Assembly: GCA_964563755.1 (NCBI GenBank)
Contig: CAZLYC010000002.1
Location: forward strand, 124,001-188,000
DNA: 64,000 nucleotides
Source: JABMQF01 sp964563755
GTDB taxonomy: Archaea; Nanobdellota; Nanobdellia; Woesearchaeales; UBA11576
Reading direction: 5' to 3'
The notes beneath the pieces were generated by a model. The model did no database searches. It saw only the letters and a list, made by a program, of their open reading frames with translations, and was not told the origin of the DNA. This document shows, piece after piece, positions 1 to 8,651 of this stretch. The first letter of the stretch is position 1; every line of letters begins with the position of its first letter. The position numbers and the translations under genes are program-made.

Positions 1-211
1 AGAGATTGCAAAAGCAGTCGCTGACTCTGATGCGACAAAGATTATTGGAGGAGGGGACTCTGGAGCTGCAGTGATTAAGCTTGGTTTGAAGGATAAGATG
101 ACTCTCGTATCTACAGGAGGAGGCGTTTCTCTTGAGCTTTTTGAAGGAAAATCCCTTCCTGCATTAAAAGTCCTTGAATTCAAGGAACAAAAAGGAAAAG
201 AAGAGGAATAA
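1..211 (+). CDS. pgk: phosphoglycerate kinase, C-terminal fragment
   Basis: The reading frame is open from the window edge and ends at TAA 209-211. Its end matches the C-terminal lobe of phosphoglycerate kinase, with the conserved GGGDS segment and the STGGGVSLEL segment that bind the nucleotide phosphates. The enzyme interconverts 1,3-bisphosphoglycerate and 3-phosphoglycerate with ATP. Only about 69 residues are present because the gene starts upstream of the window. The last ten residues are a short Lys/Glu tail. It is the first visible gene of a same-strand glycolysis cluster; the next gene starts 11 bp later. Confidence 0.9.
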   Translation, partial: EIAKAVADSDATKIIGGGDSGAAVIKLGLKDKMTLVSTGGGVSLELFEGKSLPALKVLEFKEQKGKEEE

Positions 212-222
212 GAGGATAAACC

Positions 223-1167
223 ATGACAAAGTTTGATGTTATATGCGTCGGTTCTGCTACAATAGACTGTTTTGTCAAGCTTCCTGTTGATTTCAAGGAG
301 ATAAAGCACGGCTCAAAGCTTCTTATCGAAGATATAGCTCTTCTTACAGGAGGAGGAGGGACGAACGTCGCAGCAGGTCTTGCGAAGCTCAACGTGAATA
401 CTGGATTTATCGGCGAGGTCGGTGAAGATCTCTCAGCGAGCATGATAAGACATGACCTTGAGAAACGCGGAGTCAAATTCCTAGTGAAGCAGCACTCAAG
501 GCATAGCACAGCATATTCTGTGGTGCTTGAATCAGAAGGCAGCGACAGGGCAATACTTGTCTATAAGGGAGCAAGCAGTTATCTGACTCCAGATGAACTG
601 CCGAAAAATATGGATACAGACTGGTTCTATTTTGCATCTGTTACAGGCACTTCGTTCAAGACAATGGAGCACATCGCTTCTTTTGCGAGGAAGAACAAGA
701 TAGGCGTATATTTCAATCCTAGCAGCTACATGACAGAGAAAGGATACAATTTCATGAAGAAAGTCATATCAGGGACGACTATAATAGCTATGAACAAGGA
801 AGAGGCCCAGATGCTCCTTAAGACAAAGACAGGCAATGTCGAACTGCTCCTGAAAGGATTGAACAAGCTCGGGCCAAAGATTTGTATAATAACTGACGGC
901 AAGAATGGCATTCATGCATTCGATGGAAAACAAGCATATTTCACAAAAGCACACAAGATAAAACCGATAGACACAACTGGTGCGGGAGATGCGTTCGGCG
1001 CAGGATTCCTCGCAGGGTTTGTCATGAAAAAACAGCTTCCGCTTGAAGAAAGGATGAAATTTGCTATGGAATTAGGACTCCTTGATGCGGAATCTGTCAT
1101 AATGAAGGTCGGAGCCAAAGCAGGATTGATATCTAAGAGAGAAGCTTTGGGCAAGACGAGGTGTTAA
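223..1167 (+). CDS. PfkB-family sugar kinase, probable phosphofructokinase
   Basis: A 314-residue ribokinase/PfkB-fold kinase. The N-terminal glycine-rich substrate segment (GGGGTNVAAGLAKL, about residues 43-56) and the C-terminal signature DTTGAGDAFGAGF (about 250-262), with the catalytic Asp and anion hole, are both intact. The family phosphorylates sugars or nucleosides with ATP. Substrate cannot be read from sequence. Its position between pgk and aldolase, with pgi and tpi following, makes fructose 6-phosphate the likely substrate, which would fill the phosphofructokinase step; ribokinase or adenosine kinase activity is the alternative. The ATG follows a GAGGATA Shine-Dalgarno-like stretch. 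Confidence 0.8.
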   Translation: MTKFDVICVGSATIDCFVKLPVDFKEIKHGSKLLIEDIALLTGGGGTNVAAGLAKLNVNTGFIGEVGEDLSASMIRHDLEKRGVKFLVKQHSRHSTAYSVVLESEGSDRAILVYKGASSYLTPDELPKNMDTDWFYFASVTGTSFKTMEHIASFARKNKIGVYFNPSSYMTEKGYNFMKKVISGTTIIAMNKEEAQMLLKTKTGNVELLLKGLNKLGPKICIITDGKNGIHAFDGKQAYFTKAHKIKPIDTTGAGDAFGAGFLAGFVMKKQLPLEERMKFAMELGLLDAESVIMKVGAKAGLISKREALGKTRC

Positions 1168-1168
1168 G

Positions 1169-2089
1169 ATGATTTTCACAAACAAGAAGCTGCAGGTCGA
1201 TGCTGAGAAAGGTCATTACGCGGTAGGCGCGTTCAATGTCTATGATATGGAATCTGTACAAGCAGTGGTTAAGGCTGCTGAACTTGAGAGATCCCCTGCA
1301 ATAATAGCGACGACAGAAGGAGCGATAGAATATGCAGGGCATGAATTCCTTGTTGACCTGATAAGACTGGCTTCAAAAGACTCAAAAATACCTTTCAGCA
1401 TGCATCTTGATCATGGGAAAGACATGGAGATAATCAAGAACTGCATAAGATTAGGCTATACTTCAGTTATGATTGACGCTTCGCACTATGAATTCAACAA
1501 GAACATCGAGATGACAAGGAAAGTTATCTCTTTAGCGCACAAGAAAGGGGTCTCAGTAGAGGCAGAACTAGGGACGATAGGCGGAGTGGAGGATTCTGTG
1601 TCTTCTAAGAATATACTGTTGACTGATGCTAGGGATGCCAAGGAATTTGTCGACAGGACAGGATGCGACACGCTTGCTGTCGCTATCGGGACAAGCCATG
1701 GCGCATACAAGTTCAAAAAGAAGTCTAATCTTGATATCAAGAGGCTTATTGAGATAAAGAAAGCAGTGAAAGTGCCTCTTGTACTGCATGGCGCGTCAGG
1801 AATACCTGTAGAGATAACAAGAAAAGCCACGCTTTTCGGGGCAATACTCGGAAAAGCGCACGGTGTTTCCGACGACAACATAAAAGCAGCAGTGCTGAAT
1901 GGTATAAGCAAAGTGAACATAGACTCTGATCTCAGGCTTGCTTTTGACGCTTCGATACGCGAGGTTCTCTATAAACATCCTGATGTTTTTGACCCTAGAA
2001 AGATTCTTGGTCCTGCACGTGATGCGATGATGGATATTGTACGTTACAAGATGAAGCTGTTCAACTCTTCAGGAAAGGCAAAGGTGTGA
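1169..2089 (+). CDS. fba: fructose-bisphosphate aldolase, class II
   Basis: A 306-residue zinc-dependent class II aldolase, which cleaves fructose 1,6-bisphosphate to dihydroxyacetone phosphate and glyceraldehyde 3-phosphate. Visible landmarks are the N-terminal GAFNVYDME, the metal/catalytic segment HLDHGKD (about residues 72-78), EAELGTIGG, the ligand histidine segment VLHGASG and the phosphate-binding GISKVNIDSDLRLAF near the C terminus. The start is 1 bp after the kinase stop, so the genes are translationally coupled. Archaea more often use a class I (DhnA/FBPase-type) aldolase, so the class II enzyme may be a lineage acquisition; that is inference. Confidence 0.93.
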   Translation: MIFTNKKLQVDAEKGHYAVGAFNVYDMESVQAVVKAAELERSPAIIATTEGAIEYAGHEFLVDLIRLASKDSKIPFSMHLDHGKDMEIIKNCIRLGYTSVMIDASHYEFNKNIEMTRKVISLAHKKGVSVEAELGTIGGVEDSVSSKNILLTDARDAKEFVDRTGCDTLAVAIGTSHGAYKFKKKSNLDIKRLIEIKKAVKVPLVLHGASGIPVEITRKATLFGAILGKAHGVSDDNIKAAVLNGISKVNIDSDLRLAFDASIREVLYKHPDVFDPRKILGPARDAMMDIVRYKMKLFNSSGKAKV

Positions 2090-2092
2090 ATT

Positions 2093-2779
2093 ATGGGCAT
2101 AATCGTTGTCAATTTCAAGACATATGCAGAGGCGACAGGCCAGAAAGCGGTCCGTCTTGCTAAGATATGCGAGAAAGTCTCAAAAAAAAGCAGAATTGAT
2201 GTTGTTGTCGCGGTGCAGAATGTTGACATATTCAGGGTTTCAAGCAACGTCTCTATTCCCGTCTTCTGTGAGCATATAGATCCTGTACAGTATGGAGCTC
2301 ACACAGGAAAGAATCTTCCTGAAGCGCTTATAGAGAACGGTGCTACAGGCGTTCTGATAAACCACTCAGAGGACAGGGCAAAGGTCACTGAAATAAAGAA
2401 GGATGTAGATAGGGCAAGAAGCGTAGGTCTTGAGATGATAATCTGCGCTCCTACTGCGAAGATGAGTCAGTCTGTCGCGAAACTCAATCCTGATTATATT
2501 GCTGTCGAACCACCTGAGCTAATAGGCGGAGACATCTCAGTATCAAAAGCCAAGCCAGGGCTTATTAGCGATACAGTTAAGCTCGTCAGGAAAGTTAACA
2601 AATCAGTGCCGGTCCTTTGCGGCGCAGGCATAAAGGATTCTGAAGATGTAAGAATTGCATTGAAGCTCGGATGTGAAGGGATACTTCTCGCATCAGGCGT
2701 GACTAAGGCGAAGGACCCTGAAAAAGTCCTGCTCGATCTTGCCAAAGGCTTTGGGAGGAATAGAAGATGCTTAATCTAG
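2093..2779 (+). CDS. tpiA: triosephosphate isomerase
   Basis: A 228-residue archaeal-length TIM barrel that interconverts dihydroxyacetone phosphate and glyceraldehyde 3-phosphate. The catalytic lysine lies in VNFKTY (Lys9), the electrophilic histidine in LINHSED (about residue 84) and the catalytic glutamate in AVEPPELIGG (about 142). The phosphate-binding loops LCGAGI and LLASGV are also present. It starts 3 bp after fba and its end overlaps the pgi start by 13 bp, consistent with one operon. Confidence 0.95.
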   Translation: MGIIVVNFKTYAEATGQKAVRLAKICEKVSKKSRIDVVVAVQNVDIFRVSSNVSIPVFCEHIDPVQYGAHTGKNLPEALIENGATGVLINHSEDRAKVTEIKKDVDRARSVGLEMIICAPTAKMSQSVAKLNPDYIAVEPPELIGGDISVSKAKPGLISDTVKLVRKVNKSVPVLCGAGIKDSEDVRIALKLGCEGILLASGVTKAKDPEKVLLDLAKGFGRNRRCLI

Positions 2780-3972
2780 ACATATCTAACCTCGGAGTGA
2801 AGAAGTTTAGTTCTCTAAAAACCAAACTGAAGAAGATAAAGAAGCAGCAGGCTCCTGTTTTCGAGAATTACAGGGAGGATTTCAATGCCCTGAGGGAATC
2901 GATGAAGAAGCTTGTCAAGTATGATAACATTATAGTCATAGGAAATGGAGGATCTAACACTTCTTTCAAAGCATACCATCATGCGCTTGTCCCATTGGAC
3001 TCGAAAAAAGGTATGTTCATCCTGACGACCATGGAACCGGACCTGATCAATGCATTGAAACTGAAGTTTCCAAGGAGAAAGACTCTTGTCATGCCGATAA
3101 GCAAATCAGGTGATACTGTCGGCATCCTGGAATCGACTCTTGCTTTCTATGATTACCCTATTGCGGCTGTGACATCCAAGAGTTTTGGTGCCTTGTCTGC
3201 TTTTGCCAACCAGATGAACGCCAAAATCATCAGCCATCCTCCTGTCGGAGGCAGGTTCTCTGGGCTTACTGCCTCAGCTTTCGCTCCTTCATTATTTTTT
3301 GGGATAGACATCGAAGCGATTGATGCGGGTGCAAGGAAGATGTATGCTGCGTGCAATCCTGACATAGAGATAGAGAAGAACCCTGCTTTGCAGCTTGCTG
3401 CATCGCTATATCTTCTTGAAAAGAAAGGATACAGCGAGATATTCTGCCCAGTATATTCATCAAAGCTTGTCGGGTTCGAGAACCTTATTGTCCAGCTTTT
3501 CCACGAGTCGGTCTGCAAGAAAGGCCGTGGCCAGACTATTTTCTGCGCAGAAGCGCCTGAATCGCAGCATCACACGAACCAGCGATTTTTCGGAGGAAGA
3601 AAAAATGTCCTGGGGTTATTTGTGACAGTGGAGAAACAGGAAGATATCAAGACATGCATCAAAGTCCCTGAGACTCTTAAGCCGCTTCAGATACGAGGAG
3701 GAAGCCTAGCAGACATAAACAGTGTGCCGTATGCCAAGTCGCTGGAATTTGAGTTTGAGGGTACCTATCAGGATGCAATCAAGAAGAAAATCCCATGCGC
3801 AAGAATCAGCCTGGATTATGTGACTCCATTTACAGTAGGAGAGTTCATAGCGTTCTGGCACTATGTTGCTGTGTATTCAGCATGGCTTAGGGATGTCGAT
3901 GCATTCGACCAGCCGCAAGTGGAATCCTCTAAAGAGATAAGTTTCAGGCTTAGAAAAGAGCACAGGCAGTAA
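2767..3972 (+). CDS. pgi: glucose-6-phosphate isomerase (SIS-fold)
   Basis: A 401-residue phosphoglucose isomerase of the SIS-domain superfamily, not the cupin-type PGI of some archaea. It carries the sugar-phosphate loop GNGGSNTSFKAYHHAL (about residues 58-73), the second SIS segment SKSGDTVG, GGRFSGLTASAF and the ESQHHTNQRFFGG segment expected near the active-site His. It interconverts glucose 6-phosphate and fructose 6-phosphate. At 401 residues it is shorter than enterobacterial PGI (about 550). The ATG lies inside the end of tpiA, preceded by GGAGGAA. Confidence 0.88.
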   Translation: MLNLDISNLGVKKFSSLKTKLKKIKKQQAPVFENYREDFNALRESMKKLVKYDNIIVIGNGGSNTSFKAYHHALVPLDSKKGMFILTTMEPDLINALKLKFPRRKTLVMPISKSGDTVGILESTLAFYDYPIAAVTSKSFGALSAFANQMNAKIISHPPVGGRFSGLTASAFAPSLFFGIDIEAIDAGARKMYAACNPDIEIEKNPALQLAASLYLLEKKGYSEIFCPVYSSKLVGFENLIVQLFHESVCKKGRGQTIFCAEAPESQHHTNQRFFGGRKNVLGLFVTVEKQEDIKTCIKVPETLKPLQIRGGSLADINSVPYAKSLEFEFEGTYQDAIKKKIPCARISLDYVTPFTVGEFIAFWHYVAVYSAWLRDVDAFDQPQVESSKEISFRLRKEHRQ

Positions 3973-3994
3973 AAAAATAGTTTTTATTTCTTTT

Positions 3995-5272
3995 TCATCT
4001 TTCCCAGTTCACTGTAAGGAAATGCGTCGAGCATGAGAAGCAGGGATCATAACTCCTTATCAGTTTCTCTATCTCCATGACAATCTTCTTCTCTCCGAGC
4101 TTCGCTACAGAAGGTATGAATTTCCTTATGTCATCCTGCATGTTGAGCAGGTTCTGGCATGTGGGAGTGATTATGTTCGCTTTCGTTATCTCTCCCTTTT
4201 CATTTATCTCGTAATCATGGAACAGCAGGCCTCGTGGCGCTTCGACAGCAGCTATCCCTCTTGATTTCTTGAATTTGAGTTCTGCTGGCTTCTCTTCCTG
4301 TATCTTTATTCGTCTTGTTATGTCTATCGCCATGTCAAAAAACTGAACGAGCTCGACTGCCTGAGCAAAGTTGTTCATGAATGGGTTTGTCACAGGGAAC
4401 TTGAGTTTAAGGTCTGACACAAATCTCTTTGCTGACTTGGATAATAGCTTGTAGTTGTTGTTAAGCCTTGAAAGCGCTCCGACCAGGTATGGTTTGTCTT
4501 CTCTTACGACAAAGTTCGATGTTGAGTCGAGTTCATGGTACTCTTCAAAGTACTTCTGGTACTCTTCCTTCTTGAACCGAGCGTTCTGCGAGACAAGGTC
4601 ACCGGTTATTATCGGATAATCTGTTCCGGTGCTTAATGAGAAGTATTCTGTCTGGTTTTCGAACTGAGGATATTTTATCTTCGAGAATAATGATGCGGTG
4701 AGCTCAGCATCCTGATGTGTCTCCTGCAGCTTTCTCCTCAGGTCATCTATCTGTTCCTGTGTCGGAAGTTTTGTCATTCCGCCGACCTGTGCAGATACTG
4801 GATGGAGTTCTCTTCCTCCTATGACCGAGACCATCTCATTGCCGAGTTTTGTCATGTTCAATGCTGCAGCAAGCTCTTTCTTGTGGCTTGATGCCATCGC
4901 AAGAGCGGATTCATATCCAAGATAGTCAGGCAGCGCAAGGAAGTATAGGTGTGCTGCGTGGCTTCTTATCCTCTCGCCTAAGACCATGAGCTCTCTGAGC
5001 ATCTTTGTCTGCTCTGTCGGCTTGATTCCAAGAGCGTTCTCTACTGCCTGAACTGAGCATATTGTGTGTATGCAGCTGCATATGCCGCATATCCTTGATG
5101 TTATCTCAGGAGCTTCATAGCATTTCCTACCCCTTAGTATACCTTCGAAGTATCTTGATCCTTCCACTGCAGCAAGCTCGCATTTCTTCACAGTCTCTCC
5201 GTCGATGGATACTGTGAGGTTTGCGTGGCCTTCAATCTTTGTTATGTGGTCGAGTTTTATTGTCTTTGCCAT
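3995..5272 (-). CDS. hydA: group 3b [NiFe]-hydrogenase large (alpha) subunit
   Basis: A 425-residue catalytic subunit of a cytosolic sulfhydrogenase-type [NiFe] hydrogenase. All four active-site cysteines are present: RICGIC (Cys62, Cys65) and DPCFSC (Cys411, Cys414). His417 is followed by an eight-residue C-terminal peptide that a maturation protease would remove after Ni insertion. It is the last gene of the leftward hypA-hydB-hydG-hydD-hydA operon and starts 4 bp after hydD. Group 3b enzymes couple H2 oxidation or evolution to NAD(P)H and may reduce polysulfide. The gene converges on pgi with a 22 bp gap. Confidence 0.93.
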   Translation of the reverse strand: MAKTIKLDHITKIEGHANLTVSIDGETVKKCELAAVEGSRYFEGILRGRKCYEAPEITSRICGICSCIHTICSVQAVENALGIKPTEQTKMLRELMVLGERIRSHAAHLYFLALPDYLGYESALAMASSHKKELAAALNMTKLGNEMVSVIGGRELHPVSAQVGGMTKLPTQEQIDDLRRKLQETHQDAELTASLFSKIKYPQFENQTEYFSLSTGTDYPIITGDLVSQNARFKKEEYQKYFEEYHELDSTSNFVVREDKPYLVGALSRLNNNYKLLSKSAKRFVSDLKLKFPVTNPFMNNFAQAVELVQFFDMAIDITRRIKIQEEKPAELKFKKSRGIAAVEAPRGLLFHDYEINEKGEITKANIITPTCQNLLNMQDDIRKFIPSVAKLGEKKIVMEIEKLIRSYDPCFSCSTHFLTVNWER

Positions 5273-5276
5273 TTTA

Positions 5277-6311
5277 TTACTTCTTCTTGAGCTTGTTTAA
5301 CATCCCGAAGAAACCTTTTTTTGCAGGTTTTGGTTTTTCTTTCGGCTTTGCCTGTTTTTTTGGTCTTGTCTTGACCATTTTCTTATTCAATGTCTTCTTT
5401 TGAACAGTTTTTTTGATTTTCTGCTTTGATTTCTTCGTCTTTATCTTCTTTGAAGACGTTTTCTCTTTCTTCTTTTCAACTTTTTCTTTCTTTATCTTGG
5501 TCTTCTTGACTGCTTTGACCTTTTTAGGCTCTTTCTTCTTTATCTTCTGGGGCTTTACAACTTTAAGGTCTGGTTTCTCGAGCGCCATTCCTGAGAATGT
5601 CCTTATCCTCTGCTTTATGTGGTCTTTTGCGAAGCCTTTCTGTTCTAAGAGCTTAGTCATTAGAGGAATATCTGCGTCTGGTGTCGGTCCCCTGCATCCC
5701 CAGCATTCCAGTTTTGAGTTTGTGCAGACCGCGTTGCATCCTCCCTTAGTAACAGGCCCGAGGCACATCTTCTTGTCGTCGAGCAGGCATCTGTTCTCAT
5801 TGAGCCTGCATTCAAAGCAGACCGGCTTGTCATAATCAGGATATTTTTTCCCAAGCGCTATATCTTTTATGAAAGATGCTATCTGTTTCTTGTCAGGAGG
5901 GCATCCTGGAAGGTAGAAATCAACTTGTACATGATGATTTATGGGCGTCGCTGGAACGTCGCTGTATTCTTTTGATTTTTCATATACAAGATATGCGTAT
6001 TTTGAAGTGTCTATGAAGTTCCTGTAAGCCGGCACGCATCCTGTGCATGCGCACGCGCCGAACGCGACAAGTTTGTCTGACTTTAAGCGTATATCTTTAA
6101 GTGTCTCAAGGTCTTTGTTGCATGCGACAAGCCCTTCTACAAATACATAATCGTAATGCTTGTCGTCCTTATCTCCCTTGACGAACCTAAATGTCTTTAT
6201 GTCGACATGTTTTGCCAGGTCCAGCAGTTCATCTTCATTGAACAGGAAACTCAGCAGGCATCCGTTGCATCCTGTGAGGTCGTAAAATCCTATGACTGGT
6301 TTCTTTTCCAT
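5277..6311 (-). CDS. hydD: group 3b [NiFe]-hydrogenase small (delta) subunit with Lys-rich tail
   Basis: A 344-residue electron-transfer subunit. The first ~250 residues hold the small-subunit cysteine pattern for [4Fe-4S] clusters: GCNGC near the N terminus, GACACTGC, the proximal-cluster LPGCPP, and several later Cys-rich segments (CFEC, CNAVC, CWGC). The last 92 residues are a low-complexity tail with 44 lysines by my count, ending in an amphipathic GFFGMLNKLKKK. Such a tail is not part of the family. The ATG at 6311 is chosen over an in-frame TTG at 6326; it lies 11 bp after the hydG stop. Confidence 0.9.
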   Translation of the reverse strand: MEKKPVIGFYDLTGCNGCLLSFLFNEDELLDLAKHVDIKTFRFVKGDKDDKHYDYVFVEGLVACNKDLETLKDIRLKSDKLVAFGACACTGCVPAYRNFIDTSKYAYLVYEKSKEYSDVPATPINHHVQVDFYLPGCPPDKKQIASFIKDIALGKKYPDYDKPVCFECRLNENRCLLDDKKMCLGPVTKGGCNAVCTNSKLECWGCRGPTPDADIPLMTKLLEQKGFAKDHIKQRIRTFSGMALEKPDLKVVKPQKIKKKEPKKVKAVKKTKIKKEKVEKKKEKTSSKKIKTKKSKQKIKKTVQKKTLNKKMVKTRPKKQAKPKEKPKPAKKGFFGMLNKLKKK

Positions 6312-6322
6312 TTTGTTCAGCG

Positions 6323-7162
6323 TCAATCGTTCTTGTATTGGCTTATTTCATCAAGCCTGAATACTGGTCCGTCGAGACAGGTGTATTTTCCGTGTATCAT
6401 GCAGTGTCCGCACACACCCATCGCGCATTGCATAAGTCTTTCTGTGCTAAGGTATATCTGGTCTTCCCTGAATCCTTTAACCTTGAGAAGGCCTATGCTT
6501 ACGTTCATCATGACTGGCGGTCCGCATATGAATATGATATTGTTCTCTGGATTTAGCTTTGATTTCTCTATGATGTGAGTCACAAAGCAGACATCGCAGT
6601 GCATCTTGACTTTCTTAGGATTTGCATCGACGCTTAGGTGGAGCTGGTAGTTTTTCTGCCATTGTTTCATGTCTTCTTTAAAAAGCGTGTCTTCTGGTGT
6701 CTTGAATCCGAAGAACATCGTTACGTCTCCGAAGTTGTTCCTGTGCGCGTCGACGTAGGATAATATTCCTTTCAGAGGAGCCACTCCGCTTCCTCCGCCT
6801 ATGAGTATGAGGTTCTTGCCGTAGAAATTCTCCATAGGATAGCCTTTTCCGTAAGGGCCTCTTATGTACAACGTGTCCCCTTTCTTTATGTTTGCGAGAT
6901 TCTTTGTCAGGTTCCCTACTTCTCGTATGTTGAGTTCAAGGAAATCTGCAGAATATGATGCTACGGATATTGGCGCTTCACCTATTCCGGGCAGCGAGAC
7001 CTGGAAGAACTGTCCTGGCTCGTACTTTGTCTTGACATCAAGCCTTATGTGGAAGCAGTCGTGCGTTTCCCTCCTGAACATAGTCACTTTGGCAGGCTGA
7101 GGGAGGTATGGATTAGGCAGCTTCTCTTCCGGTTCCTCTTGTTTTGATTTTATTCTTGGCAT
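6323..7162 (-). CDS. hydG: sulfhydrogenase gamma subunit, FAD/NAD(P)-binding oxidoreductase
   Basis: A 279-residue ferredoxin-NADP-reductase-like subunit that passes electrons between NAD(P) and the Fe-S chain of the hydrogenase. It has the FAD-binding beta-barrel (GQFFQVSLPG...APISVAS, about residues 50-70), the nucleotide-binding LIGGGSGVAPLKG (about 125-137), FICGPPVMM, and a C-terminal [2Fe-2S] motif CAMGVCGHC...C. The order beta-gamma-delta-alpha is that of Pyrococcus sulfhydrogenases. This hydG is unrelated to the radical-SAM maturase HydG at 17869-19254 despite the shared symbol. Confidence 0.9.
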   Translation of the reverse strand: MPRIKSKQEEPEEKLPNPYLPQPAKVTMFRRETHDCFHIRLDVKTKYEPGQFFQVSLPGIGEAPISVASYSADFLELNIREVGNLTKNLANIKKGDTLYIRGPYGKGYPMENFYGKNLILIGGGSGVAPLKGILSYVDAHRNNFGDVTMFFGFKTPEDTLFKEDMKQWQKNYQLHLSVDANPKKVKMHCDVCFVTHIIEKSKLNPENNIIFICGPPVMMNVSIGLLKVKGFREDQIYLSTERLMQCAMGVCGHCMIHGKYTCLDGPVFRLDEISQYKND

Positions 7163-7179
7163 ATCATTACATCCTGGTA

Positions 7180-8145
7180 TTATTGCATCTCGTTGAGAAT
7201 CTTGACGAAGTTTATCCTAGTCGGACATCCTCTTATGCATCTTCCGCATCCTGTGCAAAGATTCATGCCGTGCTTCTCCTTGAAATATTGGAGCTGGTGG
7301 TATATCCTGTGCTTGAACCTATCTTCCTTTGTCTGCCTGAATACGTGTCCGCCAGCGACTTTGGTGAAGCATTGTAGCTGGCATGATGCCCATGTTCTTT
7401 TCTTCTCATGGCATTGTAGCTTTGCATCGCTCTCGTCGTATAGGTCGAAGCAGTAGCAGCTTGGGCATAGTGTTACGCATGCTGCGCAGCTGAAGCAAAG
7501 GTCAACTCCTTTCTTCCATGCTGGATGATCATGATATGGAGCTATGTTCTTCTTTGTGAGCTGGAGTGTCGTCTCTATCCTTCTATCCTCAGGCCTCAGG
7601 AATATCTCTGTATCCCAGAAGTATTTCCTGTACCTGTCGACAAAATTCCTTCCTTTCTCTGATCCTATCTCGACAAGATACGCGTCATCCTTCTCGTAGA
7701 ACATAAGGTCATAATAGTCTCCGAGGTCCATCGATGAGCAGAAGCAGTATTCATCTGCCTGCTGCCTGCAGTGATAGCCTATGAGAATTGTCCTTTCTCT
7801 CTCTTCTATGTAGTAAGGGTCTTTTGTGTCCTTGGTGAACATGATGTCCTGTCTCTTTATGCTGTTAAGGTCGCATCTCTTAAGGCCTATCATCACTCTC
7901 TGTTTCTTTTCCGCGGATATCTCTGGCACTGTGAATTTGCCGTTCTCTGCCTTGTAGAGTGTCTGCTGTTTCTTGAAGAAGAATTTCTTTGCAGGGAAGT
8001 ATGAATGGAGTTCCAGGTTTATCTTTGAGATATCAGTTATAGTATCAAACCTGGATTCATCTGTCTTTATTGGAGCGACAAGCTCATTGTAGCGCATAAT
8101 ATCTGCGAGAAAGTCATTGAACGAAAGCTTGTTTATCTTTAACAT
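7180..8145 (-). CDS. hydB: sulfhydrogenase beta subunit, 4Fe-4S protein
   Basis: A 321-residue subunit of the cytosolic group 3b hydrogenase, carrying two ferredoxin-like [4Fe-4S] motifs in its C-terminal half (CFSCAACVTLCPSC at about residue 230 and CTGCGRCIRGCP near the end). The ~200-residue N-terminal domain is the HydB/AsrA-like domain found with NAD(P)-linked hydrogenases and sulfite reductases. It links the flavin subunit to the catalytic dimer. Gaps of 17 bp to hydG and 20 bp to hypA support a single transcript. Confidence 0.9.
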   Translation of the reverse strand: MLKINKLSFNDFLADIMRYNELVAPIKTDESRFDTITDISKINLELHSYFPAKKFFFKKQQTLYKAENGKFTVPEISAEKKQRVMIGLKRCDLNSIKRQDIMFTKDTKDPYYIEERERTILIGYHCRQQADEYCFCSSMDLGDYYDLMFYEKDDAYLVEIGSEKGRNFVDRYRKYFWDTEIFLRPEDRRIETTLQLTKKNIAPYHDHPAWKKGVDLCFSCAACVTLCPSCYCFDLYDESDAKLQCHEKKRTWASCQLQCFTKVAGGHVFRQTKEDRFKHRIYHQLQYFKEKHGMNLCTGCGRCIRGCPTRINFVKILNEMQ

Positions 8146-8165
8146 TCTACCACTTTATCTTATGC

Positions 8166-8486
8166 CTACTCAACTGTAACTTCTTTCAGCACTATATCCT
8201 TTCCTTCCAAAAGCTCTGGCACTTGCTTGCATTTCGGGCAGAAGAATATTGAATGTCCATGCGAATGCTCTGCTATTATTGGCTTTCCTGTATAACCGCA
8301 AAGGCATCTCACTTTTGCCTGTTTTGGAATGAGCTTGACACGCCACGGAACCATTGTTTTTAGAGTCTCCTTGAGCTCTTCTAGAGGGACATGGCCCAAA
8401 TCCCCAACTTCGACAGTTATAGCAGTTACTTTGCCATAGCTTTTTGCCGCGTCTATTATATCGCGGGATATAAGCGTATCATGCAT
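8166..8486 (-). CDS. hypA: hydrogenase nickel metallochaperone HypA
   Basis: A 106-residue HypA/HybF protein that delivers Ni to the hydrogenase large subunit. The invariant Met-His start (MHD here, more often MHE) provides the Ni-binding His2 and fixes the start at ATG 8486; the in-frame TTG three bases upstream would bury it. The zinc-binding cysteines are in VRCLCGY and FFCPKCK (about residues 60-85). It is the first gene of the hydrogenase operon. A TATA box at 8509-8518 lies about 27 bp before the start, so the mRNA is probably leaderless. No other hyp gene (hypBDEF) is in the window. Confidence 0.88.
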   Translation of the reverse strand: MHDTLISRDIIDAAKSYGKVTAITVEVGDLGHVPLEELKETLKTMVPWRVKLIPKQAKVRCLCGYTGKPIIAEHSHGHSIFFCPKCKQVPELLEGKDIVLKEVTVE

Positions 8487-8508
8487 CAAAAAGCCCTACA
8501 GGTGCGTT

Positions 8509-8518
8509 CTATATAAAG
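8509..8518 (-). promoter_or_regulatory. TATA box of the hypA-hydBGDA operon
   Basis: On the minus strand CTTTATATAG lies about 27 bp before the hypA ATG, the archaeal spacing for a leaderless transcript. Confidence 0.6.
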
Positions 8519-8576
8519 ATTTGCGTGGTTTTAGGGGGTTTTGTAACTACCAAATTGTTGTTAAAAAACAGGTTTT

Positions 8577-8592
8577 ATAACCATTAGTGACC
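8577..8592 (-). promoter_or_regulatory. shared 16-bp motif upstream of hydrogenase operon 1
   Basis: The plus strand reads ATAACCATTAGTGACC. The same 16-mer with one change occurs at 23150-23165, upstream of the second hydrogenase locus. It lies about 90 bp before hypA, upstream of its TATA box, and contains an imperfect ACCATTRGT palindrome. It could be an operator; it also lies upstream of the divergent gene at 8652. Confidence 0.4.
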
Positions 8593-8621
8593 AATCAAAT
8601 ATGAGCTTTATTTTCATATGG

Positions 8622-8630
8622 TTTATATAA
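8622..8630 (+). promoter_or_regulatory. TATA box of the 8652 membrane protein gene
   Basis: TTTATATAA lies 26 bp before the ATG at 8652, the leaderless spacing. It decides that the plus-strand frame, not the long open frame on the other strand, is the gene. Confidence 0.55.
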
Positions 8631-8651
8631 TAAATATGCAGAATTCTGGCC

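Noticed and set aside
3995..5272. Possibility that the large subunits are Complex I-like or F420-reducing (Frh) subunits
   Set aside because: Both have the four Ni-Fe cysteines, so they are not NuoD-type. The beta and gamma partners of locus 1 are sulfhydrogenase-type, not FrhB.
5413..5835. Long plus-strand frame opposite the hydrogenase small subunit
   Set aside because: It is a by-product of the Lys-rich codons (AAG/AAA) of the tail read in reverse as Phe/Leu, with no start signals.
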